A model generated the notes under the pieces. That model saw nothing but the letters and a program-made list of their open reading frames with translations. It made no database searches and was not told the DNA's origin. A program made the translations under genes and the position numbers. From an uncultured bacterium (GTDB lineage Bacteria; Actinomycetota; Coriobacteriia; Coriobacteriales; Coriobacteriaceae): 14,803 nucleotides of DNA. This document shows positions 1 through 7,435 of the stretch, piece by piece. Each line of letters starts with the position of its first letter. Position 1 is the first letter of the stretch. The DNA is taken from contig CAJMPF010000019.1 in NCBI GenBank assembly GCA_905215195.1, positions 1 through 14,803 on the forward strand. The letters run 5' to 3'.

Positions 1-81
1 GCGTGCGGAACTCGCGACAAACTTAACCCCCGCCCTCAGCCCCGGAAACCCTCCCTGCCGTCACATTATTCAACCAGTCTT

Positions 82-112
82 GCGGGCGTGCGCCGCTGCG
101 CGGCTAGCCCGC
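82..112. repeat. Nested inverted repeat (hairpin) in non-coding left edge
   Basis: Outer arms GCGGGC (82-87) and GCCCGC (107-112) are perfect complements. Inside them GCCGC (92-96) and GCGGC (100-104) pair across a TGC loop. The result is a two-tier stem with a small internal loop and no T-tract, so it is not a simple terminator. The surrounding 1-170 stretch has no convincing gene. A plus frame is open from the window edge to a TAA at 167-169, and a minus frame ends in TAG near 105, but neither has a start in view or a recognisable product. It may be the 3' edge of a feature to the left, a REP-like unit or a structured leader. Confidence 0.4.
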
Positions 113-171
113 GTGCTCCTCGGCGGGGTTGGTCTGGTGGATCTTGTTGAACTTTGGCCTTTGGCTTAAAG

Positions 172-205
172 AAAAACGAGGGACGCATCTGCATCCCCCG
201 TTTTT
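172..205. terminator. Bidirectional intrinsic terminator downstream of the phosphodiesterase
   Basis: Arms ACGAGGGACGC (176-186) and GCATCCCCCGT (191-201) form an 11-bp stem with two G-T wobbles and a 4-nt loop. Five A's (172-176) and five T's (201-205) flank it, so each strand ends in a U-run. On the minus strand it lies just after the metallophosphoesterase stop at 213. On the plus strand it could end a gene lying to the left of the window. Confidence 0.85.
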
Positions 206-212
206 GTTGCGG

Positions 213-680
213 TTAGTCTAGGTCAATAAACTTGGTGCTTAGGATCTTGCCGTCTTTGACGAGCATTCTGGCCATGGTGGGGCCTCGGGTGCCTCTGGGG
301 TAGCTGGCGCTGCCCGGGTTGAGGACTAAGCAACGGCCCACTTGGGCTTCTTTGGTTACGTGGGTATGGCCGTTGATGGCTACGTCTACGGATCCCACCG
401 GAAGGTCTTCGCGGTAGTGGGCTACGGCGAATTTGAGGCCTTCGTAGGTAAAGAGCGCAAGACGGTCTACATCGGGGCCGTAGTCGCGGTAGTAATCGTT
501 GTTGCCCAGTACGGCCCGCACGGGGGCGATGGTGCATAGGTGCTCGTAGTCCATCTCTGACGTGAGGTCGCCGGCGTGGATGATCAGGTCTGCGCCCTCA
601 AGCTCATCCAGGAGCGCAGGCGAAAGATAGCCGTGGGTGTCCGAGATGATGTCGATGCGCTTGGCGCTTGCACTGTTCAT
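213..680 (-). CDS. YfcE/MJ0936-family metallophosphoesterase
   Basis: A 155-aa cytoplasmic calcineurin-like phosphodiesterase of the short YfcE/Vps29 type. The metal-binding signature is in order: SDTHG (D14, H16), HAGD (D38), GNND (N60), a lone histidine in AHYRED (H88) where relatives usually have an HGH-like motif, NGHTH (H105, H107), then NPGS. Family members hydrolyse phosphodiesters with Mn2+ or similar metals; the natural substrate is usually unknown, so none is claimed. The length is normal for the family. The ATG at 678-680 is preceded by a GGAAGGGG ribosome site. The gene starts about 38 nt after the terminator of the upstream LytTR operon and ends at its own terminator, so it is probably monocistronic or fed by read-through. 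Confidence 0.92.
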   Translation of the reverse strand: MNSASAKRIDIISDTHGYLSPALLDELEGADLIIHAGDLTSEMDYEHLCTIAPVRAVLGNNDYYRDYGPDVDRLALFTYEGLKFAVAHYREDLPVGSVDVAINGHTHVTKEAQVGRCLVLNPGSASYPRGTRGPTMARMLVKDGKILSTKFIDLD

Positions 681-717
681 GGGACCCCTTCCGCAAAAAA
701 ACGATTCGGCAGATACA

Positions 718-770
718 TATAAAAAGGCCCCACGGCTCCGCAGACGATGGGTCTACAGGGCTGCGGGGCC
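718..770 (-). terminator. Intrinsic terminator of the glycosyltransferase-kinase-regulator operon
   Basis: On the minus strand GGCCCCGCAGCCC pairs with the GC-rich arm ending at 726 (GGCCCC on the plus strand), with some wobble pairs and one A-C mismatch, and is followed by TTTTTATAT (725-717). It sits 7 nt after the stop of the LytTR regulator. The next gene, the phosphodiesterase, starts at 680, leaving about 38 nt that also hold a seven-T run and the ribosome site. Confidence 0.8.
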
Positions 771-776
771 AGTGTG

Positions 777-1493
777 CTAGAGACTCAGGGCCTTTTTGAG
801 CGGCACGACGCGGCGGCGCGAAACCGGCACGCGTTCGTCGACGCCCGTAATGCCCAGCTGGATGGCACCCGAGGGCACCGTCTCGACATCCGTGACGCAC
901 GCCAAGTTGACGATATAGCGGCGGTGAACACGGAAGAAGCCAAAGTCGCAGAGCTTGGCCTCAAACTGCGCCAGCGAGGTTGTCGACAAAAAGCGATCAT
1001 CGACGGTATAGATGCAGGAGTAATCGTCCTTGGCCATGATAAAGCGAATGTCGTCCACGGGAATGAGCACCTTGCGGCCGCCCTTTTCCACCGGGATACG
1101 CTCGATGGTCACCTTGCTGTCCGTAACCGGCTTGGCGCGTTGCATGACCTTCTCGATCGCGCGATCCAAGCGAGCTTCCTCGACCGGCTTCATCAGATAA
1201 TCGACGGCATCCACGTCGAATGCCTCGACCGCATGGTCACTATACGCAGTCACAAACACGATCGCCGGCGGTTTTTTGAGCTTATGCAGCGCCTCGGCAA
1301 GTTGCAGGCCCGAGGCACCGGGCATCGAGATATCGAGAAACACGACATCCACGCGACTTTCCATAAGCATCTCGATGGCGGAGCGGACGCTCGACGCCTC
1401 CGTGATCGTGCCGATCTTGCCCGTTTGCTCGAGCAGGAAGCGAAGCTCCGAGCGAGCCGGCGCCTCATCATCCACAATCATCGCACGCAGCAT
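777..1493 (-). CDS. LytTR-family response regulator 1
   Basis: A 238-aa cytoplasmic DNA-binding response regulator of the LytR/AgrA type. Receiver domain at residues 1-120: acidic pocket D8-D9, phosphoacceptor D54 in FLDISMPG, T82 in VFVTAY, K102 in MKPVEE. LytTR DNA-binding domain at about 134-236, with FRVHRRYIVNL and the terminal VPVSRRR signature. The start is the ATG at 1491-1493, which gives the usual MLRAMIVDDE opening and has AAAGG ten bases upstream; a TTG at 1514 would add seven residues but has no ribosome site. It lies 72 nt downstream of its kinase with no terminator between, so the pair is cotranscribed. Its receiver resembles regulator 2 (6663-7397) closely enough to indicate paralogy. 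Phosphorylation by the adjacent kinase is inferred from order. Confidence 0.95.
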   Translation of the reverse strand: MLRAMIVDDEAPARSELRFLLEQTGKIGTITEASSVRSAIEMLMESRVDVVFLDISMPGASGLQLAEALHKLKKPPAIVFVTAYSDHAVEAFDVDAVDYLMKPVEEARLDRAIEKVMQRAKPVTDSKVTIERIPVEKGGRKVLIPVDDIRFIMAKDDYSCIYTVDDRFLSTTSLAQFEAKLCDFGFFRVHRRYIVNLACVTDVETVPSGAIQLGITGVDERVPVSRRRVVPLKKALSL

Positions 1494-1565
1494 AGGGATA
1501 AAACCTTTCGTCAACTAACTACGTCGGGCATCCGCCAACCGGCGTTGAACCCGTAACCTATTATT

Positions 1566-2909
1566 TTACTCTTGAATGTCGAAGATGCTCTCCGACAAAT
1601 CGAGATGCAGGAGCACTTTAGTGCCCTTGCCCGGCGCCGATTCGACACGCGTATAGGAGTGCGGCCCATAAAAGCGATGGATGCGCTCCGAAATATTGTG
1701 CATGGCCACACCGGCGCCGCCACCCTGGGGAGAGCTGGCGTCGGGACGGGCAGAGCGCTCGTCAAACAGTCTGGCGGCGGTACCCTCATCCATGCCCACG
1801 CCATTATCGGCCACGGCAATCAAGATTGCATCCTCGCCGTCTTGGTGAACGGTCACGTCGATCCTCAGGGCGTCGTCATCGCCCATACCATGACGTACGG
1901 CGTTCTCGACAATCGGCTGGATCACGAACGCCGGCACCAGCGTATCTTCCACGTCCTCGGACACATCGAACGTCGCAAGCACGCGGTCCTCGCCAAAGCG
2001 GGCCTTCTCAAAGGTAAGGTAGCGCTTGGTCTGTGCGACCTCGCGCGAGACCGGAATAAGCGATCCCGAGTTGTCGAGCGTGGCACGATAGAACGATGAG
2101 AACTCACGAAGCAGTTCGCGGGCCCGCAGCGGGTCGGTGCGCGTAAACGATGCAATGGTGTTCAGCGTGTTGAACAGGAAGTGCGGGTTAATCTGCGCTT
2201 GCAGCGCACGCACCTCGGCGCGCGCCGTGAGTTCCTTTTGCACCTCGAGCTCGTGGATGGCGAGCTGCGTGGACAAGATCTCGGCAAAGCCCGAGGCAAG
2301 CGCGTACTGGGTACGGTCGACGGCGCGCGGGGTCTTGTAGTAGAACTTGAGCGTGCCGACGGTACGATCGCCCAAAATCTCTATTCCGACTCCACCGGCG
2401 GGGACTTGGTTGTGCGAGCCATCCGAGCCCACGACATCCACCATACGGTTGAACGACTGCACGATGCCATGTTCGATAACGTAGCGTGTGGCAAGCGTGT
2501 GGATGGGAGAATCTGGCAGTAGTTTTTCCTCAAACTCGCCTGCGCAGGCCAACACGTTGCCCTCGTCGGTGATGGCCACCGTCATGGCGCGCGTCTCGGG
2601 CAAAATGCGCCGGCACACCAAACGCGCCGACTCCTGCGTCAGACCGCCCTTAATGTCCTCAAGCATGGCCGAGGCCACCGAGAGCGTCTCCTCGGTGTAC
2701 TGGGAGCGCACCGAATCGGGATTGAGCGTCAAAAAGATAAAGATGCACAGAAAGATGCACAGCAGCGCGCAGGCAATCACCGTGGCGATCGGCTCGATAC
2801 CGGTCACCAAGGCAAAAATAAAGTACACCAGCACGCAAATGGCGCAGGCAACGGCAATGATGCGAAAGATTGATATTGAACTATCGCGCTGGGCGCGGCG
2901 GTCGATCAT
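1566..2909 (-). CDS. LytS-like sensor histidine kinase 1 (His_kinase/HATPase_c)
   Basis: A 447-aa inner-membrane sensor kinase. Two hydrophobic segments at about 14-36 and 42-61 form a short hairpin anchor, unlike the longer multi-pass sensor of classical LytS. Residues 75-215 form a cytoplasmic GAF-like sensory region (weak recognition). A short helical linker leads to the His_kinase motif QINPHFLFNT, phosphoacceptor H243. The ATP-binding domain shows N-box QPIVENAVRHG (N336), G1 DNGVGM (368-373) and G2 GGGAGVAMHN. The ATG at 2907-2909 overlaps the TGA of the upstream glycosyltransferase (ATGA), implying translational coupling. The LytTR regulator follows. It should phosphorylate that regulator; the signal is unknown. 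It is a paralogue of the kinase at 7436-8821. Confidence 0.95.
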   Translation of the reverse strand: MIDRRAQRDSSISIFRIIAVACAICVLVYFIFALVTGIEPIATVIACALLCIFLCIFIFLTLNPDSVRSQYTEETLSVASAMLEDIKGGLTQESARLVCRRILPETRAMTVAITDEGNVLACAGEFEEKLLPDSPIHTLATRYVIEHGIVQSFNRMVDVVGSDGSHNQVPAGGVGIEILGDRTVGTLKFYYKTPRAVDRTQYALASGFAEILSTQLAIHELEVQKELTARAEVRALQAQINPHFLFNTLNTIASFTRTDPLRARELLREFSSFYRATLDNSGSLIPVSREVAQTKRYLTFEKARFGEDRVLATFDVSEDVEDTLVPAFVIQPIVENAVRHGMGDDDALRIDVTVHQDGEDAILIAVADNGVGMDEGTAARLFDERSARPDASSPQGGGAGVAMHNISERIHRFYGPHSYTRVESAPGKGTKVLLHLDLSESIFDIQE

Positions 2910-4093
2910 TCGGCCCCCTCCAGGATACTGATCAGTTGTGCGTCACGCCAAAGCCCGTCCATGATCTTGGGCCAAAAGCTCTGGAAACGCAGGTAGCTTG
3001 CAGCGTTTTGGCGCGCATAGGCCTTTGCCTCGTCGATACCATGGCGCCAGATGCGCAGGTAGCCCTCATGCTCGCGGGTAAACACGCTGCGGACCATAGC
3101 GGTCTTGCGTACGCGGTCGTCGAGCTCGCGCGAAATCCACGGGCCCGGGTAGGGCATGAGCGATGCCGCCGTAACGGGAATGAGCTCCTTTTGATGCGCG
3201 GCGAATGTCAACTTTGCCCGTTCGTAGTACCAACGGTATACATCCTGCATAAAGCGCGGTGAGCGCTTTTCGGACTCCGGAGGCAGATGACGCACGGTCC
3301 ACTCGTTATCGAACCACACGTCGTAGCCAAACATGCGCATGTTAAAGAGGTAATCCAAGTCCTCGCCGCGGGTGATAAACGGGTCAAAGGCTACACGCGT
3401 AAAGGCGCGGGCGTGCAGGGCCATCAGGCCGCCGCACACGTAGTTGGAGCGCGAGATGCGGGTGCCCGAGAGCGCCTTTTTCATCCAACGGTTGAACTCG
3501 ATGCGCTTGGTCCACCAACGATGGCAGATGCCCGCCTTGTCCGTGGGAGCCAGCGGCGAGCCGTCGCGATCGTAGAAATAGCCGCTCTTGACCAAGATCG
3601 GCAAGCCCTGACGTGTCTGCTGCCCCAACGCATAGGTCGCGCGCTTCATAAAGTCGGCGTCGATGACAGTCTCATCGTCATCCAAAAAGATAACCGCGTC
3701 ATGCCCCAGCACAGCGGCACAGGCTAGCCCCATGTTGCGGATGGCACCGTAGCCTCGCAGGCTCACGCACTCGCCCGAACCCTTGGGCGCGATCTGAGCA
3801 ACCCGGTCTGCAATGCGCGAGGCCTGGGTGTTGGTGACAACGGTGACCTTGAGCGTGGGATGCGCGTCGACAATCTCGTGCACGCGCAGCGACACATCGG
3901 CTGTGGCAGAAACGGGACAGACCACCAAAAGGATGATGCGCGGGATGTCACGTACCTGCTCAAGCGAGGCCAGGCAGCGGTCGAATTCGGGATTGTCGGC
4001 GTTGAGTCGCGTCGAATGGTCATAGGTGCCAGGGGCGTTTGCGCAAGCGTCATCGCCCGCCCAATACGTTGGAATCACGACTGTGGCGTTCAT
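2906..4093 (-). CDS. GT-A-fold (GT2-like) glycosyltransferase
   Basis: A 395-aa protein. N-terminal GT-A nucleotide-sugar fold: VVIPTYW at 5-11, a strand-rich region to about 135, then the metal/nucleotide-binding DXD-type motif LDDDET (D138-D140). GYGAIRNMG at 114-122 is typical of GT2 enzymes. A downstream acceptor/catalytic region carries TRGEDLDYLF (E244, D245) and VRHLPP (H269). The C-terminal about 100 residues are helical and unassigned. No signal peptide or membrane span is evident, so it probably acts at the cytoplasmic face. Donor and acceptor cannot be read from sequence. It is first gene of an operon with the sensor kinase (4-nt overlap) and LytTR regulator, an unusual pairing. 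The ATG is preceded by GGGAGGG at six bases. A terminator-like hairpin lies 21-56 nt upstream. Confidence 0.85.
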   Translation of the reverse strand: MNATVVIPTYWAGDDACANAPGTYDHSTRLNADNPEFDRCLASLEQVRDIPRIILLVVCPVSATADVSLRVHEIVDAHPTLKVTVVTNTQASRIADRVAQIAPKGSGECVSLRGYGAIRNMGLACAAVLGHDAVIFLDDDETVIDADFMKRATYALGQQTRQGLPILVKSGYFYDRDGSPLAPTDKAGICHRWWTKRIEFNRWMKKALSGTRISRSNYVCGGLMALHARAFTRVAFDPFITRGEDLDYLFNMRMFGYDVWFDNEWTVRHLPPESEKRSPRFMQDVYRWYYERAKLTFAAHQKELIPVTAASLMPYPGPWISRELDDRVRKTAMVRSVFTREHEGYLRIWRHGIDEAKAYARQNAASYLRFQSFWPKIMDGLWRDAQLISILEGAE

Positions 4094-4114
4094 GCCTTAC
4101 CCTCCCTGCAACAC

Positions 4115-4149
4115 AAAAACGGGACGCCGCCAAACACAGGCGACGCCCC
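4115..4149 (-). terminator. Intrinsic terminator or attenuator just upstream of the glycosyltransferase
   Basis: On the minus strand GGGGCGTCGCC (4149-4139) pairs fully, with two wobbles, with GGCGGCGTCCC (4131-4121) across a 7-nt loop and is followed by GTTTTTG (4120-4114). The 11-bp stem plus U-run is a strong terminator. It ends only 21 nt before the glycosyltransferase ATG. It may close the MFS transporter transcript (stop at 4265), act as a leader attenuator for the glycosyltransferase operon, or both. Confidence 0.8.
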
Positions 4150-4166
4150 GCGACCTAGCTGATTCC

Positions 4167-4172
4167 ATCATA
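4167..4172 (-). promoter_or_regulatory. Candidate -10 box (TATGAT) upstream of the leader terminator
   Basis: TATGAT on the minus strand matches the -10 consensus at five of six bases. No good -35 is seen at 16-18 nt; TTGCGA lies 21 nt upstream, too far. If real, transcription would begin near 4160 and run through the hairpin at 4121-4149 before reaching the glycosyltransferase. The call rests on one hexamer and is tentative. Confidence 0.3.
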
Positions 4173-4189
4173 CCCACTTGGGCAAATCA

Positions 4190-4217
4190 TTGCTCGCAAG
4201 TCGCAATGTTTATTGCG
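4190..4217. promoter_or_regulatory. Clustered dyads with ATTGC/GCAAT half-sites
   Basis: TTGCTCGCAA (4190-4199) is an inverted repeat with 2-nt centre. CGCAAT (4202-4207) and ATTGCG (4212-4217) form a second perfect 6-bp inverted repeat around GTTT. Both lie just upstream of the TATGAT box, where a regulator could bind. No direct-repeat LytTR sites were recognised. The same half-site occurs in the palindrome at 8884-8898 before the second kinase gene. Confidence 0.3.
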
Positions 4218-4264
4218 GATAACCCCAAAAGAGTACCGTGGACAGGCACAATAGCCGCTCGCTC

Positions 4265-5524
4265 CTATGCGGCATGCTCTGCCGCCCGAGTCATGCGGGA
4301 CAGGCGGACCAGCAGCATAAAGCCAACGACCAGCAGCACGCCAATGGAAAGGACGCCCAGCGACGGGTTGCCGGTCAGCGAGGTGACGACCGACACCAGG
4401 AAGGTGCCCATAACGCTTGCATAACGACCAAAGATGTCAAAGAAGCCGTAGTACTCGTTGGATTTTTCCTTGGGGATAATGCGGCCAAAGTAGCTACGGC
4501 TGAGCGCCTGCACGCCGCCCTGGAACAGGCCGACCATAATGGCAAGCACCCAAAACTCAAAGGCGGTCTTTAGGAAGAACGCGGCGAACAGCACAATGCC
4601 CATATAGGCGGCGACTGCCACCAAGATCATGTTGAGCGTGCCCACGCGGCCGGCGAGCTTGCCGTAGATGATGGCGGACGGAAAGGCCACGAACTGCGTG
4701 ACGAGCAGCGCCAGGACCAACTGGGTCGAATCGATGCCCAAGGCCGATCCGTAGCTGGTTGCCATGGAAATGACCGTGTGCACACCGTCGATATAGAAGA
4801 AGAACGCGATCATGTAGACCAGCACGGTCTTGTTGTGGGCGATCTCGCGCATGGTGTGTCCGACCTCGGAGAACACACCGCCCACGATGTGGCCGATGGT
4901 GTCCTCGGGACCGCGCTCGCGACCGTACTTTTGCTTATAGGTGCGAATGAGCGGCAGGGTAAAGATGAGCCACCAGGCACCAGTGATGATAAACGACAGA
5001 CGCGTTGCCAGCATGGTGGGGACACCAAGAGCGGGGCCACCCATGATGAGCGCCAGGCAGATGACGAACGGCACGGTGGAACCGATGTAGCCCCAGGCAT
5101 AGCCCGAGCTGGACACGGCGTCCATGCGCTCGTCGGTGGTAATGTCGGGCAGCATGGCGTCGTAGAACGTCATAGAAGAGTTAAGGCCGATGGTGCACAG
5201 CACGTACACGGTCAAAAATGCCATGGCGGACATTGGGATAGCCTGCGCCAAGCAAAGCACCAGGCCCGTGAGGAAGAAGCCCAAGAAGAACTTGATCTTG
5301 TTGCCGGCGTAGTCGGCAAGCGCGCCCAGAATGGGCATGAGCATGGCGATGACCAGCGAGGCGATCGTCTGCGCATTGCCCCAGGCGACCACCAGGTCGG
5401 CCGAAGAAGCGCCGGTATTGATGGCGTTAAAGTAAATGGGCACCACCGAGGTATTGAGCAGCACGAGGGCCGAATTGCCCACATCATACATAACCCAGTT
5501 ACGCTCGAGCTTGGTGTATTTCAT
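4265..5524 (-). CDS. UMF1-type MFS transporter (Atg22-like)
   Basis: A 419-aa integral membrane protein with about 12 predicted helices. The N-terminal WVMYDVGNSAL (10-20) corresponds to the conserved YDWANSAY-type opening of the UMF1/Atg22 branch of the major facilitator superfamily. A motif-A-like loop, GALADYAGNKIK, is at 67-78. The stretch GGVQALSRSYFGR followed by IPKEKSNEYYGFFDIFGRY is highly characteristic of this branch. Bacterial members are generally uncharacterised exporters or permeases; yeast Atg22 effluxes amino acids from the vacuole. The substrate here is unknown. Start ATG with GAAGGGT upstream. It lies 101 nt downstream of the phospholipase-family gene with no clear terminator between, so cotranscription is possible. 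The terminator at 4115-4149 is downstream. Confidence 0.9.
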   Translation of the reverse strand: MKYTKLERNWVMYDVGNSALVLLNTSVVPIYFNAINTGASSADLVVAWGNAQTIASLVIAMLMPILGALADYAGNKIKFFLGFFLTGLVLCLAQAIPMSAMAFLTVYVLCTIGLNSSMTFYDAMLPDITTDERMDAVSSSGYAWGYIGSTVPFVICLALIMGGPALGVPTMLATRLSFIITGAWWLIFTLPLIRTYKQKYGRERGPEDTIGHIVGGVFSEVGHTMREIAHNKTVLVYMIAFFFYIDGVHTVISMATSYGSALGIDSTQLVLALLVTQFVAFPSAIIYGKLAGRVGTLNMILVAVAAYMGIVLFAAFFLKTAFEFWVLAIMVGLFQGGVQALSRSYFGRIIPKEKSNEYYGFFDIFGRYASVMGTFLVSVVTSLTGNPSLGVLSIGVLLVVGFMLLVRLSRMTRAAEHAA

Positions 5525-5625
5525 GGACAGGGACCCTTCGTATTCGCCCGATATGCAGTTAGTTCATCGTACCCCAATTGTCCAGAACCGCCGGTAAGGA
5601 TTCGGCAAAGGGGCACGCACGGGCC

Positions 5626-6570
5626 CTATTCCTCGCGGTCGAACTCCTCATCGGCATTGAGCACGCGACCGCTGTAGTTGACGTGACTGGTCACGGCATC
5701 CATGTCACCGGTCTCGATAAAACGTGCGACCGTGTACTCGTAATCGACCAGCGCGCGATCAAAGACCTCGGGGAAACTCTCGTTCGAGACCTCGTCGGTA
5801 AAGGGATTCTTCCATGTCAGATGGCCCAGGTTACCGGTGCGCTCGGGCAGCTCCGTCGTCACGCGATGGGCAAGGCCGTCGAGCAGCGAGTAGTCGTGCA
5901 CCAAGCCCTCAACCAGCGAGATCGCGCGCGTCTTTGCGGAGCCGGCCGGCTCAATCGCGCGGTAAAGTCGCTGCATATTGGCAACGGCAGCACCGTACTC
6001 CCCCGCCGGAATGTCAATGCCGTACACGCGTCCGGCAACATAGCTCATCAGCACGCCGGCCACGCGATTGATGCGATCGGTGGTGACGATCTCGCCCGCC
6101 GGCGGGTAATCGTCGACCGTAGCGCCATCGCGTTTAAGCTGCAGCATCAGTACATCCAGGTCGCTCTCGATCACGGCATGGACCTGGCTGCTCGAATCCT
6201 CAAGCTCTGAATCGGACTCCACGATGCCAAACTGCTGCTCATAGACAAAAGGATGGGCGTTGCGGTCGAGCACGTAATGAGACAGCAGGCCCAGCGCAAA
6301 GGCGCGACCCAGGCTGGCATCGCGCGGCAACAGATGCGACACGCCGTCGCGCAGGCACGCAAACTGACGAGACATGCGCGAGCGATGCATGACCTGCGCC
6401 AGCAGCGTGCAGTCGGAAACACGCGGTGTCAGAATGTGAAAGAAAAACGGGTCGGGGCCTTGGTTGCCCAAGATAAAGGCAATGCGCTCTTCATCGGACG
6501 TGATGACGCCCTGCGGAAGACGGTCGATGCTTTCCTCGCCAAACAGATGATGGGTGATAAGCGCGGGCAT
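5626..6570 (-). CDS. Zinc-dependent phospholipase C family protein
   Basis: A 314-aa protein of the Zn_dep_PLPC family. It begins MPALITHHLFGEE, where H7/H8 match the N-terminal metal-binding histidine. NQGPDPFFF (36-44) and GLLSHYVLDRNAHPFVY (94-110; H98, D102, H106) are the diagnostic metal-binding motifs, followed by VHAVIESDLD (H131, E135). No signal peptide is seen, as in many uncharacterised gut Firmicute and Actinobacteria members, so it may be cytoplasmic and its lipid substrate is unproven. The ATG at 6568-6570 is chosen because it has AAAGGA five bases upstream and gives the family N-terminus; a GTG at 6600 would add ten residues. It lies 92 nt after regulator 2. A weak promoter-like CATAAT (6603-6608) with TTGGCA 15 nt upstream could drive it separately. 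Confidence 0.9.
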   Translation of the reverse strand: MPALITHHLFGEESIDRLPQGVITSDEERIAFILGNQGPDPFFFHILTPRVSDCTLLAQVMHRSRMSRQFACLRDGVSHLLPRDASLGRAFALGLLSHYVLDRNAHPFVYEQQFGIVESDSELEDSSSQVHAVIESDLDVLMLQLKRDGATVDDYPPAGEIVTTDRINRVAGVLMSYVAGRVYGIDIPAGEYGAAVANMQRLYRAIEPAGSAKTRAISLVEGLVHDYSLLDGLAHRVTTELPERTGNLGHLTWKNPFTDEVSNESFPEVFDRALVDYEYTVARFIETGDMDAVTSHVNYSGRVLNADEEFDREE

Positions 6571-6662
6571 AATGATCCTTTCGATTTCATTCGATGCCAC
6601 CCATTATGCCCACCACGCGCCCATGCCAAACCTGCGATGGTAAACGACGGCATGCAGACCGT

Positions 6663-7397
6663 CTACGCAAGCCCCAAGTGTGCTTTAACCTCGGCAGCGC
6701 GGCGGCGGGACACGGGCACCGTCGAGGTTACGCGATCGAGTCTGAGCTCCATAAGACCCGTGGAACCGATCTCGACATTGTGCACGTCTTCCAAATTGAC
6801 CAGATAGCTGCGGTGGACACGGATAAAGCCCTCGGAGGCCAGGCGCCGCTCGAGCGAGGAAATCGACTCATTGATCAGGTATGTTCCCTCGGCACAGACG
6901 GCGTTGCAAAAATCGGCACGCGCCTCAAAGTAGCAGACATCCGCCACGGGAATGAACACCTTTTTGCCCCCGCGATCCACCGTCAGGCGCAAAGGCTGGC
7001 GCGGAGCGTGGATAACACGACGGACACCCAAGGCCGTCTCGATCTTGTCGAGTGCCTTTGACAGGCGTGCGTCCTCGACCGGCTTGACGACATAATCGAC
7101 GGCATCGAGGTTATAGGCATCAGCCGCATACTCGGCAAATGCCGTCACAAACACCACGACCGGCGGCGTCTTTAGGTTCTGCAGCGTCTCGGCAAGCTCA
7201 ATTCCCGAGCGACCGGGCATGGTAATGTCTAAAAACAGCACGTCGGGCTTGTTCGACAGAATCGACTCCACGGCTTCGGCGACATTGCCCGCCTCGGCAA
7301 TCTGACCCACACGCGCATCCTTTTCCAACAGATAGCGTAGCTCAGCCCTAATGGGAGGCTCGTCATCAACCACCAAGATGTTCCAGCCTTCGGACAT
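6663..7397 (-). CDS. LytTR-family response regulator 2
   Basis: A 244-aa response regulator. Receiver at residues 5-122: acidic pocket D11-D12, phosphoacceptor D57 in FLDITMPG, T85 in VFVTAF, K105 in VVKPVED. The LytTR DNA-binding domain spans about 135-242, with IRVHRSYLVNL and VPVSRRR. Overall layout and many motifs match regulator 1 (777-1493). ATG at 7395-7397 with GAGGGG eight bases upstream. It starts 38 nt after its kinase, in the same direction, so the two are an operon; the phospholipase-family gene follows. LytTR proteins usually bind paired direct repeats upstream of targets; I could not recognise such a pair here, so target genes remain unknown. Confidence 0.95.
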   Translation of the reverse strand: MSEGWNILVVDDEPPIRAELRYLLEKDARVGQIAEAGNVAEAVESILSNKPDVLFLDITMPGRSGIELAETLQNLKTPPVVVFVTAFAEYAADAYNLDAVDYVVKPVEDARLSKALDKIETALGVRRVIHAPRQPLRLTVDRGGKKVFIPVADVCYFEARADFCNAVCAEGTYLINESISSLERRLASEGFIRVHRSYLVNLEDVHNVEIGSTGLMELRLDRVTSTVPVSRRRAAEVKAHLGLA

Positions 7398-7435
7398 ATG
7401 TGCTTCCCCTCTTTTTCTCTCAATCCAACCGCGTG

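Noticed and set aside
4150..4264. Paired LytTR direct-repeat binding sites
   Set aside because: No two properly spaced copies of the LytTR 9-mer pattern were found here or before kinase 2; a lone match near 8930 is expected by chance.
5595..5625. Terminator between the phospholipase-family and MFS genes
   Set aside because: Only a 4-bp GGGC/GCCC pairing with a short T-run was visible; too weak to call.
6646..6663. Terminator after regulator 2
   Set aside because: GACGG/CCGTC is only a 5-bp stem with an 8-nt loop overlapping the stop codon, and only three T's follow.
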